From: Gammaproteobacteria bacterium
Lineage (GTDB): Bacteria > Pseudomonadota > Gammaproteobacteria > Pseudomonadales > Halieaceae
Assembly (NCBI GenBank): GCA_030427485.1
Contig: JAUICG010000004.1
Location: 58,955-122,954 of the forward strand
DNA: 64,000 nt
Direction of reading: 5' to 3'
Position 1 is the stretch's first letter. The number at the start of each line of letters is the position of its first letter. Of this stretch, positions 7,913 through 16,979 are shown one piece after another. The notes beneath the pieces were generated by a model. That model searched no databases. It was not told the origin of the DNA and was given only the letters and a program-made list of their open reading frames with translations. The translations under genes and the position numbers were made by a program.

Positions 7913-8088
7913 GGTTGTTGATAACTGGCATGAGTAGCAGCGTTCAGATCATTGCTTTTGAAAGCCTGAAGTCTTTTCATGGCTGAACAGATGCAAAAAC
8001 AACCCCATCCACCGAATAGATTTTTCATAGTCCATCCCAACTAACTCTCGCACTATGCCCCGTACCAACTCACGGGAGCAGCAGTGCC

Positions 8089-8391
8089 ATGAAACGCCAT
8101 TTCTGGCCATCGACCTTTCTGATTCTAGGCTTGTGCATCGCACCGGTGGCGTTCGCTGATGCAGACGCCGAGCGCGAGGCGCTCGCCAAAGTCATCCATG
8201 AGCTCAATGCCCTCGAGCCGCTGATCAAGCAGGCGGAGGCTAATGCTGATGAAGATGTCCGTATTCGCTTTCGTTATGACTGGCTGCGCCAGGACCTGAA
8301 ACAGATCAAAGACGGTATCCAGTCACACATCGATTCTCCCCGCGCGCAGCCACGATCATTTCCGCCACTGCGCGGCGACTACCGTCGTTAG
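8089..8391 (+). CDS. ICE protein of the RAQPRD family (TIGR01690)
   Basis: A 100-residue secreted protein: a signal peptide (residues 1-23, ending VAFADA), then a helical, charged mature part that ends in the family signature RAQPRS (~85-90). It is found at the start of the pilus-assembly block in PFGI-1/SXT-related ICEs; function unknown, probably a periplasmic transfer-channel component. It opens the second transfer operon, 176 bases after the patatin gene, with the next transfer gene 8 bases downstream. The preceding gap is AT-richer and must hold the promoter, but I do not see a confident -35/-10 pair. Confidence 0.88.
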   Translation: MKRHFWPSTFLILGLCIAPVAFADADAEREALAKVIHELNALEPLIKQAEANADEDVRIRFRYDWLRQDLKQIKDGIQSHIDSPRAQPRSFPPLRGDYRR

Positions 8392-8399
8392 GCCTGGTT

Positions 8400-8630
8400 G
8401 TGACTGTCGCTCAACAAACCGCATTCCAAGCCGGTTCGGGTATTACTTCAGGCACGATGCTGACGGCTATCGCATCGATGATTCTGGTGTTGGCGTTTGT
8501 TTGGGTGATCTGGGTGGCTTTTGGCACATTTCGGGCCTGGCAGGACGGGCAGGCCACGGTTTTCGATCTGACCTGGAGCGCTCTGCGGGCAAGCATTGTT
8601 TTGATGGTGTTGGGTTTCTATTTGCGGTGA
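8400..8630 (+). CDS. ICE small membrane protein, PFL_4701 / TIGR03758 family
   Basis: 76 residues with two transmembrane helices (about 20-42 and 57-74) joined by a short FRAWQDGQATVFDL loop that is typical of this family. Start GTG at 8400. It is part of the MPF-G channel gene set and lies between the RAQPRD protein and the pilin-like protein, as in PFGI-1. No enzymatic function is expected. Confidence 0.82.
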   Translation: MTVAQQTAFQAGSGITSGTMLTAIASMILVLAFVWVIWVAFGTFRAWQDGQATVFDLTWSALRASIVLMVLGFYLR

Positions 8631-8683
8631 GTCAATCGAGAAAGTCCCGCAAGGGCAAGCGGTGGAGCATCGCAGTGGGATGC

Positions 8684-8703
8684 GGGGGTAGTCCCCATTT
8701 TTA
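8684..8703 (+). terminator. Possible weak terminator or attenuator hairpin before the pilin-like gene
   Basis: GGGG (8685-8688), a TAGT loop and CCCC (8693-8696) are followed by ATTTTTAT. The stem is only four GC pairs, so this is a weak candidate. Placed between two transfer genes, it could lower read-through or protect the 5' end of the downstream, probably abundant, pilin-type message. Confidence 0.3.
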
Positions 8704-8730
8704 TAAGTGTTATAGAAGAGGAAAGTTGTT

Positions 8731-9108
8731 ATGGGTACATCAAATACAGAAATCAGTTTCAGCAAAAAGACTGCTGCGATCCGCAGATCGTTATTGGCAA
8801 CGGCAGCGATGGTTGTTCCACTGCCGCTCTGGGCGGCATTGCCGACGCCGGTCGCGCCGAGCACTGGTCCGCCAGCAGGTGACTGGATTGGCCTGATTCA
8901 GGGCTATATCAAAGATGGTGGCCTGGTGCTCGGACTGGCCATTGCGGTTCTGGGTTTCCTCTGGATCGCTTATCTGGGCTTTGCCAAATTCAATGAAGCT
9001 CGGCAAGGCAAGGCGGAGTGGGCCGAAGTGGGTGTCCTGGGGGTCGTCGGTGCGATTGTCCTGATCTTCGCCAGTTATCTGCTCACTGAAGCGGCAGGCG
9101 TCATCTAA
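8731..9108 (+). CDS. ICE pilin-like (VirB2-type) membrane protein, PFL_4702 / TIGR03745 family
   Basis: 125 residues: a cleavable leader (hydrophobic stretch near residues 20-38 ending LPLWAALP), then two helices (GLVLGLAIAVLGFLWIAYLGF and VGVLGVVGAIVLIFASYLL) separated by a small charged loop. This two-helix layout after a long leader is that of conjugative pilin subunits, so the product is probably the pilus or channel subunit. The ATG is preceded by AGAGGAAAG. It is followed by the VirB3-like gene, as in other MPF-G systems. Confidence 0.82.
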   Translation: MGTSNTEISFSKKTAAIRRSLLATAAMVVPLPLWAALPTPVAPSTGPPAGDWIGLIQGYIKDGGLVLGLAIAVLGFLWIAYLGFAKFNEARQGKAEWAEVGVLGVVGAIVLIFASYLLTEAAGVI

Positions 9109-9146
9109 TGCCTGACGACAACAGCAGACTGCGGTAGGAAACGTGT

Positions 9147-9527
9147 ATGTCCAGCGACCATGAAATTCTGGCGGATCGGCTTAATGCCGAGCCCGCCATC
9201 TTTAAAGGCTGCTCATCCTCTGAGCTGGGCATGATTGTGGGGTTGGCCATTGTGATATGGCTGCCTCTCAGTCTATTGCTGGCCTGGTTGCTGGGCGCAA
9301 TCACTATGGGATTTGGTATCGCCGGTGTCGGCGTGGTGGCCACAGTCGTGGTCATGGCGGCGCTGTTTCAGCGTATCAAACGTGGGCGGCCAGAAGGCTA
9401 TTACCAGCAATGGTTACGTATCCGCCTGCAGACCATGGGGCTGTATCGCGTACCCTGGGTATTACGGAGTGGGTCCTGGGATATCGGGAGAACGCAGCAT
9501 GCGCCGCTACCGTCTCGAAATCGATAA
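9147..9527 (+). CDS. ICE VirB3-like membrane protein, TIGR03750 family
   Basis: 126 residues. The N-terminal motif DRLNAEPAIFKGCSSSELG (about residues 10-28) is characteristic of the family, followed by a long hairpin of two transmembrane helices (about 30-75) and a basic cytoplasmic tail. VirB3-like proteins sit in the inner membrane and work with the VirB4 ATPase in pilus assembly. A TAGGAA site precedes the ATG. Its 3' end overlaps the next gene by 29 bases, in a different frame. Confidence 0.85.
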   Translation: MSSDHEILADRLNAEPAIFKGCSSSELGMIVGLAIVIWLPLSLLLAWLLGAITMGFGIAGVGVVATVVVMAALFQRIKRGRPEGYYQQWLRIRLQTMGLYRVPWVLRSGSWDIGRTQHAPLPSRNR

Positions 9528-10176
9528 CGTACGTTCCCATTTGCGCTCCCTGTGGGTCGTCATCGGCTTACAAGGACTGATCATTCTCGCGCTCTGGATT
9601 GGCTGGAGTCAGGCCCCCAAACAGCTGCGCGTCTATGTGCCACCCGATTTGCGCTCTGGCGCAGTGCTGGCCGCCGAGGAAGTGCCTCCAGCGAATGTCT
9701 ATGCGTTCGCGTTCTACATTTTTCAGCAACTTAATCGCTGGCCCGAGAACGGCGCGACGGATTATGGCAGTGCGATTTTTCGGATATCGCCTTACCTGAC
9801 GCCTCGCTACCGCAATGATCTGATTGAGGATATGGAGTTGAAGGCCAGGCGCGGTGAGCTGGCTTACCGTGTACGGGGAGTTCATGAAGTTCCGGGGCAT
9901 GGTTACGAAGAACGCCGCGTTGACGTGTTGTCCTCCGACGCTTGGATTGTATGGATGGATCTGGATTTGATGGAGTCAGTGAAAGGTATGACGGTTAAGC
10001 AGACGACTATTCGATACCCCGTTCGCGTGGTGCGACAAGCGATCGATCCGGAAACCAATCCCTGGGGCATGGCTCTCGATGGGTACGGAAGTGAAGGCCC
10101 GCGTCGATTAACGGATGCCGAGCTGGCCGAACCTATTGCAACGGATACCAGCACTGAAAGGGAATCCTCTAGATGA
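9499..10176 (+). CDS. ICE VirB8/TraE-like channel protein, PFL_4703 / TIGR03746 family
   Basis: 225 residues: a single N-terminal anchor (LWVVIGLQGLIILALWIGW, ~20-38) and a periplasmic domain. The starting sequence MRRYRLEIDN at the ATG at 9499 fits the family; the longer open frame from 9313 overlaps the preceding gene and is rejected. These proteins nucleate the inner-membrane part of the secretion channel. The stop overlaps the next start (ATGA at 10173). Confidence 0.85.
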   Translation: MRRYRLEIDNVRSHLRSLWVVIGLQGLIILALWIGWSQAPKQLRVYVPPDLRSGAVLAAEEVPPANVYAFAFYIFQQLNRWPENGATDYGSAIFRISPYLTPRYRNDLIEDMELKARRGELAYRVRGVHEVPGHGYEERRVDVLSSDAWIVWMDLDLMESVKGMTVKQTTIRYPVRVVRQAIDPETNPWGMALDGYGSEGPRRLTDAELAEPIATDTSTERESSR

Positions 10177-10982
10177 AAGCAGCGAATTGTTACTCTCCAG
10201 CCAAATGGATTGCTCTTCTAGGGTTGTGTTTTCCCTTGGTGTGCTTTGCGCAAGCCGATGACGCGGCATCGAAAGGTCCTGAAAGAATTGTCTGGAGCAA
10301 AGCACCCATCGCCATCCCGTTGGTCGTTGGCGAAGAGCGTCTTGTTCATTTCCCTGATTCGGTGAGTATCGGCTTACCGCAGGCACTGACGCCATTGCTG
10401 CGCAGTCAAAGCATTAATGGCACCGTATACCTGTTGGCCAAGCACTCCTTTGAACCTACCCGTGTCATGGTGCGATCGGAAACCGATGGTCCGATGTACG
10501 TCCTCGATATTTCAGCGGCGCCTGGCCACCCGGAGGGACGCTCACTATCTGATATGCAGATACTGCTGGAAACACCGCAAGATGCAGGTGCAGCTGACTC
10601 GAAATATGGCAATCGATCACGTCCATGGGGCTACGCTGCATTAACCCGATATGCAGCTCAACAACTCTATGCGCCAACGCGACTCATCCCCCGTCAGTCG
10701 GGTGTGATTGCCATACCGGTGAATGGCGAACCGGTCGATCTGGTTTATGGCGCCAAGGTTGAGGCCGTGCCTGTCGCCGCCTGGAAGGTAGGTCTGCAGT
10801 ATGTCACCGCCGTAAAACTGACCAATCGTACTCAAAGAGCGGTTGTGCTGGATCCGCGCGAACTGCGCGGGTCATGGCTGGCTGCGACGTTTCAACACAA
10901 TCGCCTGTTACCAGCCGACAATGAGGCCGATACCACGGCCGTCTATTTGGTCTCTGATCGGCCGTTCGATGTGGCGCTTTGA
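10173..10982 (+). CDS. ICE TraK/VirB9-like periplasmic protein, PFL_4704 / TIGR03749 family
   Basis: 269 residues with a signal peptide (cleavage near FAQADD, residue ~28) and a beta-rich periplasmic domain. The segment IPLVVGEERLVHFPDSV near the N-terminus and GIPxx-type strand repeats match the TIGR03749 family, which fills the VirB9/TraK position in the outer-membrane core of MPF-G channels. It overlaps the VirB8-like gene by 4 bases and is followed by the VirB10-like gene after a 19-base gap containing GAGAGGA. Confidence 0.84.
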   Translation: MKAANCYSPAKWIALLGLCFPLVCFAQADDAASKGPERIVWSKAPIAIPLVVGEERLVHFPDSVSIGLPQALTPLLRSQSINGTVYLLAKHSFEPTRVMVRSETDGPMYVLDISAAPGHPEGRSLSDMQILLETPQDAGAADSKYGNRSRPWGYAALTRYAAQQLYAPTRLIPRQSGVIAIPVNGEPVDLVYGAKVEAVPVAAWKVGLQYVTAVKLTNRTQRAVVLDPRELRGSWLAATFQHNRLLPADNEADTTAVYLVSDRPFDVAL

Positions 10983-11001
10983 GAGAGGATAGGAATCAAC
11001 C

Positions 11002-12423
11002 ATGTCGATGGTCACCAGTAATCGTTTGTTACCTATTCTTGCCGGCTCCGTTGTGCTGATGGCGGTGCTTGTAACAGTGAAGTCCTGCTACCCGAATGAG
11101 GAGCAATTCCAGCTGTTGGAAGCCGTGCCGCGGGCGCCGAAGCCGGATGCCGATACACCCGCAGACACCATCAAGACATTGACGGCTAATGTCAGCGCCA
11201 TGACCTCGGAACTCAATGCCCTTCGTCGGGATAACACCGCCCTCAAACTGGAGAATCGCGGCCTTGTCGACGATAGAAAACAGATCGAAAACAACGTGCT
11301 GTCGAAGGTGCAGACAGCTTTGGAGACAAAGCGGTTGGACACAGCCCCCACCGAAACCACGTCAGCCATCGCCGCGCTGACGGCAAGGGTGGATTCGCTG
11401 GCCAACCGGCTTGGAACCTCATCTTCACATCCGTTGTCCACGGGTTCTGATATTCCGATCGGACTCGGTCTGGATGGGATCGGAACATCGGCGGTGGAAT
11501 CGGAATCGCTGGTGTGGGTCAATCCCCTGGAGTTCACGCCATCGCCTGACGGTGATAGGGAGACGTTGCTTAACCGCTTCACTCGCACCAGCCGCAATGC
11601 GTTAGACACTACCCGCCCGGAGGTGCAATCGCTTGTGGCGAAAGGATCCGATGCCCTCAATAGCGTCCTTCCGGTCTACACCGTGCCTCGCAATGCCACT
11701 CTGATTGGATCCACTGGCATGACCGCATTGGTGGGCAGGGTGCCTATCCAGGGGCAGGTCCGCGACCCCATGCCGTTCAAGGTGATTACCGGCAAGGAAA
11801 ACCTGGCCGCTAATGGTCTGCGCATCCCAGGTGTTGAAGGCATGATCTGGAGTGGCACGGCGATCGGTGATTGGACGCTCTCCTGCGTGACCGGAAAATT
11901 GGAATCGGTGACCTTTGTTTTCGAGGACGGCACCATCCAGACCCTGTCCAGTGACGACAATCAGTTGGGTGGTTCCAGTGGAACCAGCGATAGACCCCTG
12001 GGTTGGATTTCCGATGCGCGGGGTATTCCCTGTATCACGGGTGAGCGCAAGACCAACGCACCGGCGTTCCTGGCACAGCGCATTGGCGTGATGGCGCTCG
12101 AAGCTGCCGGTGAAGCTGCGGCGCAGTCCGAAACCACCACGCTGATCAGCGACTCGGGTACCGCCACCAGTGTGGTCTCGGGTGAGACAGGTAAATACGT
12201 ATTGGGTAAGGCGTTAGGCGGAGGCAGCGACGAAGTCGCTCAGTGGTTGCGGGAGCGTCAGGCTCAGAGCTTCGATGCGGTATTTGTGCCCGCGGGTATC
12301 GAGCTGGCGATTCACGTTGATCATGAGCTCCCCATTGATTTCCATTCCAACGGCAGGAAACTCCATCATGAAACGAATCTTTTCGAGCACGCAACGATTA
12401 CCACTGGTTCTGGTTTGGACTAG
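11002..12423 (+). CDS. ICE TraB/VirB10-like channel protein, PFL_4705 / TIGR03752 family
   Basis: 473 residues. An N-terminal anchor (LLPILAGSVVLMAVLVTV, 8-25) is followed by a coiled-coil region (about 55-100, ALRRDNTALKLENRGLVDDRKQ) and a C-terminal beta-barrel region with YTVPRNATLIGSTGMTALVGRVP, the VirB10-like core. VirB10 proteins span both membranes and gate the channel. The 3' end overlaps the start of the lipoprotein gene by 56 bases. Confidence 0.86.
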   Translation: MSMVTSNRLLPILAGSVVLMAVLVTVKSCYPNEEQFQLLEAVPRAPKPDADTPADTIKTLTANVSAMTSELNALRRDNTALKLENRGLVDDRKQIENNVLSKVQTALETKRLDTAPTETTSAIAALTARVDSLANRLGTSSSHPLSTGSDIPIGLGLDGIGTSAVESESLVWVNPLEFTPSPDGDRETLLNRFTRTSRNALDTTRPEVQSLVAKGSDALNSVLPVYTVPRNATLIGSTGMTALVGRVPIQGQVRDPMPFKVITGKENLAANGLRIPGVEGMIWSGTAIGDWTLSCVTGKLESVTFVFEDGTIQTLSSDDNQLGGSSGTSDRPLGWISDARGIPCITGERKTNAPAFLAQRIGVMALEAAGEAAAQSETTTLISDSGTATSVVSGETGKYVLGKALGGGSDEVAQWLRERQAQSFDAVFVPAGIELAIHVDHELPIDFHSNGRKLHHETNLFEHATITTGSGLD

Positions 12424-12814
12424 TGTGCTGATGGTCGGATGCGCCAGCACCAAGGAGTCGGTGTTACCGCAGGACGGCCCTACCATGAAGTCCATTTACG
12501 ATCAGCACATGGTTGATGTTCAGAAGTCTGACCATCGTCGAACGATCGGTGGTCAGTCGTTGCCGCCATCCGGTATCGACCACTACCGGGGCTTTGTGCG
12601 AGAGGCCGCTAATGAGATCGACACCGTATTTCCCCGCCTGCCGAATCCAACCCTGGTGATGTATATCTTTCCTCATCTATCGGGCAGTGAACGCACGCCG
12701 GTACCGGGTTATGTGACCACATTTCCGTTTTACGAAAAGGCGGAGTACGCATTGCCGGGGGAAGTGCCTGGTGAGATGCCTGCAGCCGTTAGTCCTTTGC
12801 CCGGCAAGCAGTAG
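12368..12814 (+). CDS. ICE TraV-like outer-membrane lipoprotein, TIGR03751 family
   Basis: 148 residues. The lipobox LMVGC (Cys ~25) follows a hydrophobic leader (RLPLVLVWTSVLM). The mature part contains FPRLPNPTLVMYIFPH and a Pro-rich tail (VPGYVTTFPFYEKAEYALPGE) seen in this ICE family, which occupies the VirB7/TraV position. I chose the ATG at 12368, which starts inside the VirB10-like gene; it gives a clean lipoprotein signal, whereas the longer open frame from 12275 does not. Confidence 0.84.
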   Translation: MKRIFSSTQRLPLVLVWTSVLMVGCASTKESVLPQDGPTMKSIYDQHMVDVQKSDHRRTIGGQSLPPSGIDHYRGFVREAANEIDTVFPRLPNPTLVMYIFPHLSGSERTPVPGYVTTFPFYEKAEYALPGEVPGEMPAAVSPLPGKQ

Positions 12815-12824
12815 GGCATTCGCG

Positions 12825-15578
12825 ATGACTTCAAAAGGAAAGACTTCAAAAAAAGTAACTTCAAATTCCCCCGAAAGCTCAGACGCATCACCCTTAACGT
12901 CCGCCGCGATCAAACAGCAGTACCAGCGTCCGCCGTCGTTTACCGACCTGTTGCCCTGGATGGAATACCTACCTGAGTGCAAAGCGTTTTTGTTGGAGGA
13001 TGGCGTCAGCCTGGGAGCCCTGTTCGAGGTTCAGCCGGTCGGTTGCGAAGCCCGCACGCCCGCTTTTATGACACAGTTGCGCGATACGATTCAAACTGCG
13101 ATCAATGAGGCCATCCCCGAGCGCGATGACGCGCCCTGGATATTGCAGGTTTATGTGCAGGATGAGCCCAAGCTCACCCAGTTTGATACGTTACTGGCCA
13201 GTTATCCGTCGTCGAAGGTTCGCGCCTCGGAGTATTCACAACACTACCAGTCGGTGATGACGAAACACTTGCAGGCGATTTCCCGACCGGGAGGTTTGTT
13301 TGACGATACAACCGTCACTGGTTCCCGTTGGCAGGGGCAGCAACGTCGGATCCGGGCAGTGATCTACCGTCGCTTGAAAAACACTGGGAAAACACCAGCT
13401 GCTATTGAGGTGGAAGAGGCGCTCAATGATGTGGCCACCAAATGGATCACCTCATTGGCCGCTGCCGGAATCACGGCCCAACGCGCTAACGGTCAGGCGT
13501 TTTATCAATGGTTACTGAGCTGGTTCAATCCCAATCCACCGTTAGCAGAGGGCAATCCGGACGCTCTTCTGCAGTTGGCGCCATACCCAGGTGATGACAA
13601 TTTGCCATTCGGTTATGACTTTGCGGAACAGTTGGCCCTGTCGATGCCACGTTCCAACCAGGCAACGGCGAGCTGGGTTTTCGACAATATGCCTCATAGC
13701 GTAGTAAGCATCCAAAGCTTGCGGCGGGCGCCGGACATTGGGCATTTTACGGCAGAGCGCCAGGCTGGGGATCAGGTATTTTCGCTGTTCGACCGTCTTC
13801 CTGAACATACCATCATGGCGATCACGCTCACTCTCAAACCGCAGGACACCACCCGCAATCATATTGCCCAGATCAAGCGCGCATCAGTGGGCGATTCCGC
13901 TGAGGCGTCGATTACTCGGGAAGATGCCGAGCAAGTGGAGCGGGAGATGGCCCAGGGCAACAAGCTGTATCCCGTGAGCATGGCCTTCTATGTGCGGGGA
14001 GAGAATCATAAGACGCTGCGCAATAACCTGAATCGACTTCACGCGCTGCTCTTGCCCAACGGGCTGCAGCCCATTACCCAGGAAGCGGACTTACTGTCAC
14101 TCGACAGCTATATCCGCAACCTGCCCATGGCCTATGACGCCGACCTGGACAAATCCCGACGTCGCTCGCGTCTGATTTTTTCGCGCCACATTGCCAATTT
14201 GCTGCCGTTCTACGGTCGTTCGCGTGGGACCGGTCATCCGGGTCTGGTGTTCTACAACCGAGGTGCCGAACCTTTGGTCTTCGACCCGTTACATAGCGAT
14301 GACCGTAAGAAGAATGCCCACATGCTAATACTGGGGCCAACGGGGGCAGGGAAGTCGGCGTTGTTGGTGTATCTGCTGCAACAGATGATGGCACGGCATC
14401 GACCACGCATTTTTATTATTGAGGCGGGGGCTTCGTTTTCGCTGTTGGGGCAGCATTTTGCCCACCACGGCCTGTCGGTTAACCAGATCACGCTAAACCC
14501 CAATGTCGATGTCAGCCTACCGCCTTTTGCCGCTGCGCTGCGTTTGCTTGATCGAGGTCATGCGTTTAATCCGCTCGATGTCGATGAAAGTACCTTGGAG
14601 GCGATATTGGGTGATGACGATGAGGTCGAAGAAGAGGGGGGCGGTCGTGATATTCTCGGTGAAATGGAGATCGCCGCACGCATCATGATCACCGGCGGCG
14701 AGGATCGCGAAGATGCGCGGTTGACTCGCGCGGATCGACTACTGATTCGAAACGCCATATTCCTAGCCGCAAGAACCGTGAAAGAGACAGATAGAAGCCA
14801 AGTGATTACCCAGGATGTGGTCAATGCCTTTCAGAGCATCGCCACCAACACGGAGTTGCCTGAGCATCGACGCAATCGGGCACTCGAAATGGGTGACGGC
14901 ATGGCATTGTTCTGTTCGGGCCTGGCAGGCCACTTTTTTAACCGGCCGGGGCAGTCCTGGCCAGAGGCTGATGTCACTATCCTGGAAATGGGTATTTTGG
15001 CCAGGGAGGGCTACGAAGATCAGCTTACCGTCGCCTACCTGTCCATGATGGGCCACATCAACGACCTGGTGGAACGCCACCAGCATGATGACCGGCCCAC
15101 ACTGGTAGTCACTGACGAAGGCCATATCATTACGACCAATCCCTTACTGGCCCGTTACGTGGTCAAGATCACCAAAATGTGGCGCAAGCTCGGCGCCTGG
15201 TTCTGGATCGCGACCCAGAATTTGGAGGACTTTCCCGACGCCAGTCGCAAGATGCTTAACATGATGGAGTGGTGGCTATGCCTGGTGATGCCGAAGGAGG
15301 AGGTGGAGCAGATCGCCCGCTTCAAGGACCTCAACGATGAGCAACGAAACCTGCTGCTGTCCGCCCGCAAGGAGCCAGGCAAGTATGTGGAAGGGGTGGT
15401 TCTGGCCGACAAGGTCGAAGCGCTGTTCCGCAACGTACCGCCAGCCTTGTCACTTGCCCTGGCGATGACCGAAAAGCATGAAAAGGCTGAGCGCGCTGCT
15501 ATTATGCGCGAGAAGAACTGCTCGGAGTTGGAGGCGGTCTACGAGATCGCTCGGCGCATCGAAGAGTCTCGATCTTAG
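12825..15578 (+). CDS. ICE VirB4/TraC-type ATPase (TIGR03744, PFL_4706 family)
   Basis: 917 residues; energises pilus assembly and substrate transfer at the inner membrane. Walker A GPTGAGKSALL lies near residue 505, Walker B LVVTDEG near 763, and the sequence TQNLEDFPDASRKMLNMMEWW towards the C-terminus is typical of TraC-type VirB4 proteins. I chose the ATG at 12825 (MTSKGKTSKK), 10 bases after the lipoprotein stop. The downstream transfer genes are separated from it by a minus-strand gene. Confidence 0.92.
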   Translation: MTSKGKTSKKVTSNSPESSDASPLTSAAIKQQYQRPPSFTDLLPWMEYLPECKAFLLEDGVSLGALFEVQPVGCEARTPAFMTQLRDTIQTAINEAIPERDDAPWILQVYVQDEPKLTQFDTLLASYPSSKVRASEYSQHYQSVMTKHLQAISRPGGLFDDTTVTGSRWQGQQRRIRAVIYRRLKNTGKTPAAIEVEEALNDVATKWITSLAAAGITAQRANGQAFYQWLLSWFNPNPPLAEGNPDALLQLAPYPGDDNLPFGYDFAEQLALSMPRSNQATASWVFDNMPHSVVSIQSLRRAPDIGHFTAERQAGDQVFSLFDRLPEHTIMAITLTLKPQDTTRNHIAQIKRASVGDSAEASITREDAEQVEREMAQGNKLYPVSMAFYVRGENHKTLRNNLNRLHALLLPNGLQPITQEADLLSLDSYIRNLPMAYDADLDKSRRRSRLIFSRHIANLLPFYGRSRGTGHPGLVFYNRGAEPLVFDPLHSDDRKKNAHMLILGPTGAGKSALLVYLLQQMMARHRPRIFIIEAGASFSLLGQHFAHHGLSVNQITLNPNVDVSLPPFAAALRLLDRGHAFNPLDVDESTLEAILGDDDEVEEEGGGRDILGEMEIAARIMITGGEDREDARLTRADRLLIRNAIFLAARTVKETDRSQVITQDVVNAFQSIATNTELPEHRRNRALEMGDGMALFCSGLAGHFFNRPGQSWPEADVTILEMGILAREGYEDQLTVAYLSMMGHINDLVERHQHDDRPTLVVTDEGHIITTNPLLARYVVKITKMWRKLGAWFWIATQNLEDFPDASRKMLNMMEWWLCLVMPKEEVEQIARFKDLNDEQRNLLLSARKEPGKYVEGVVLADKVEALFRNVPPALSLALAMTEKHEKAERAAIMREKNCSELEAVYEIARRIEESRS

Positions 15579-15594
15579 CAAGCGTGCCCAGCGC

Positions 15595-16398
15595 TCACAG
15601 CTGGTTCACGACCCCGCGGCATGCCGGAAAGGTTGCACAGCCCCAAAACGCAGTTCCGGCGCTTTTGCCCTTTCGGGCCGTTCTTAGCACCATTGCACCG
15701 CCGCACTTAGGGCAATTAGGCGGCGTCGACGGTGCGGTTGGTGGGGAAGGGGCATTCTTCTGGCGCAAGTGGCGAACGTGTTGCCGGTTGGTGGCCAGCC
15801 CTCGCTGCAATCTCAGTTGTTCGATGAGTGCAATCACGGCCTCGACGTCAGTCTCACTGAGCAGCACCTCGCGCCTGGACTTGATATGGCGTATGTAACC
15901 ACCGGCATAGGCCACATTGTCGGGCATGTCTGTTTTGAAAGTGGAATCGCCTACAAACACCACCAGCGAGTGAATTTCGGACGCCGGAATATCCAGCAAG
16001 ATCTCAAGGGTTTTGATGTGCTTATAATTTTGATGCAGGGGGTTCTGAAATTTATTGGTGTGTTTGTAGATCTTCTGAGTCCAGGTTTTCTGGTTGGCAG
16101 TTCCAAAGATCCAGCCTTTCATGTTTTTGGTTTCGATAACGAACACGCCATAGCGCGACACAATGATATGGTCGATCTGTGTTGTGCCATCCTCTGTTTG
16201 TAACGTCACATCCTTGATCAGGTGGTACTCGTCCTTTGGGAGAAAAATACGAGCAGCCGTATTGACCATAAACTCGCCAACAATGCCTTTGAACCAGGGT
16301 GATTTGAAAACACCAGCGAGTATGGCCAGTGGAATGAGATACCACAGCGCGGTAAACACTTGTTGGATGATCGGGCTGACGTCCATTTCTGTTTGCAT
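15595..16398 (-). CDS. NERD-domain protein with C-terminal topoisomerase-type zinc ribbon
   Basis: 267 residues. An N-terminal helix (LWYLIPLAILAGVF, ~18-31) suggests membrane anchoring. It is followed by a NERD (nuclease-related) domain at about 40-160 with IDHIIVSRYGVFVIETKNMKG, the Asp...Glu-x-Lys layout of the restriction-endonuclease-like fold. The C-terminus has a four-Cys ribbon, CPKCGG ... FWGCATFPACRG (about 227-262), as in topoisomerase I tails. It could bind or cut DNA. It faces the opposite way inside the transfer operon, between virB4 and the TIGR03757 gene, which suggests a later insertion or a role in controlling incoming DNA. Confidence 0.85.
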   Translation of the reverse strand: MQTEMDVSPIIQQVFTALWYLIPLAILAGVFKSPWFKGIVGEFMVNTAARIFLPKDEYHLIKDVTLQTEDGTTQIDHIIVSRYGVFVIETKNMKGWIFGTANQKTWTQKIYKHTNKFQNPLHQNYKHIKTLEILLDIPASEIHSLVVFVGDSTFKTDMPDNVAYAGGYIRHIKSRREVLLSETDVEAVIALIEQLRLQRGLATNRQHVRHLRQKNAPSPPTAPSTPPNCPKCGGAMVLRTARKGKSAGTAFWGCATFPACRGVVNQL

Positions 16399-16550
16399 TC
16401 GACGTAATCAACTAGCCACCATTATAGAAACCCTGCCACCGCTCGGCCAGAAACATCGACGACTGCTGTCTGAATAAACCGTTTATTCAGGTCCATCAAT
16501 CTCTCAGGATGAATGCCTTACCAGCGGCTTCTGGATCCGAGTGACGAAAC

Positions 16551-16979
16551 GTGAATGTATCGAAGGCCTGTATCGTCTCCGTGGCGTTAACCACAATGTT
16601 GTGTGGGTCGGCATGGGCCAGCGAAGGCCCTGCATCCATCGAAGTCTTTGCCGGTTCCACGTTTCAGGAAATCAACAGTATGAAGCACGCGACTGTCTAC
16701 AGGCTCGATCGAATTGACGAATTACAGAAAGCGCTCTCCCAACAATTACCCGGCGATCCAGAGAAAGCCAAGCAACTGGCTTTGCGACGCTTTCAGCGAA
16801 TGGATGCCCAGCTTAGCCATCAACTTGAAAATGCCACCAAGGGTCTGGTGCAGGCGCTCCAGTACGGTATCAATCGGTACCCGGCCATCGTGTTCGATGG
16901 GCATGCAGTCATCTATGGCATTACCGATATTGAGACGGCGGCTCGACTCTATGATCACTGGGTGGAGCAGAATCGCTAA
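16551..16979 (+). CDS. ICE periplasmic protein, PFL_4709 / TIGR03757 family
   Basis: 142 residues with a signal peptide (to SAWASEGP, ~26). The mature part looks like a TrbC/thioredoxin-related fold without redox cysteines: IEVFAGSTFQEI at its start and YGINRYPAIVFDGHAVIYGITD near the end, the latter containing the cis-Pro typical of thioredoxin-like proteins. The start is a GTG at 16551 with a poor ribosome site. The stop overlaps the next gene's ATG by one base (TAATG). Confidence 0.84.
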   Translation: MNVSKACIVSVALTTMLCGSAWASEGPASIEVFAGSTFQEINSMKHATVYRLDRIDELQKALSQQLPGDPEKAKQLALRRFQRMDAQLSHQLENATKGLVQALQYGINRYPAIVFDGHAVIYGITDIETAARLYDHWVEQNR

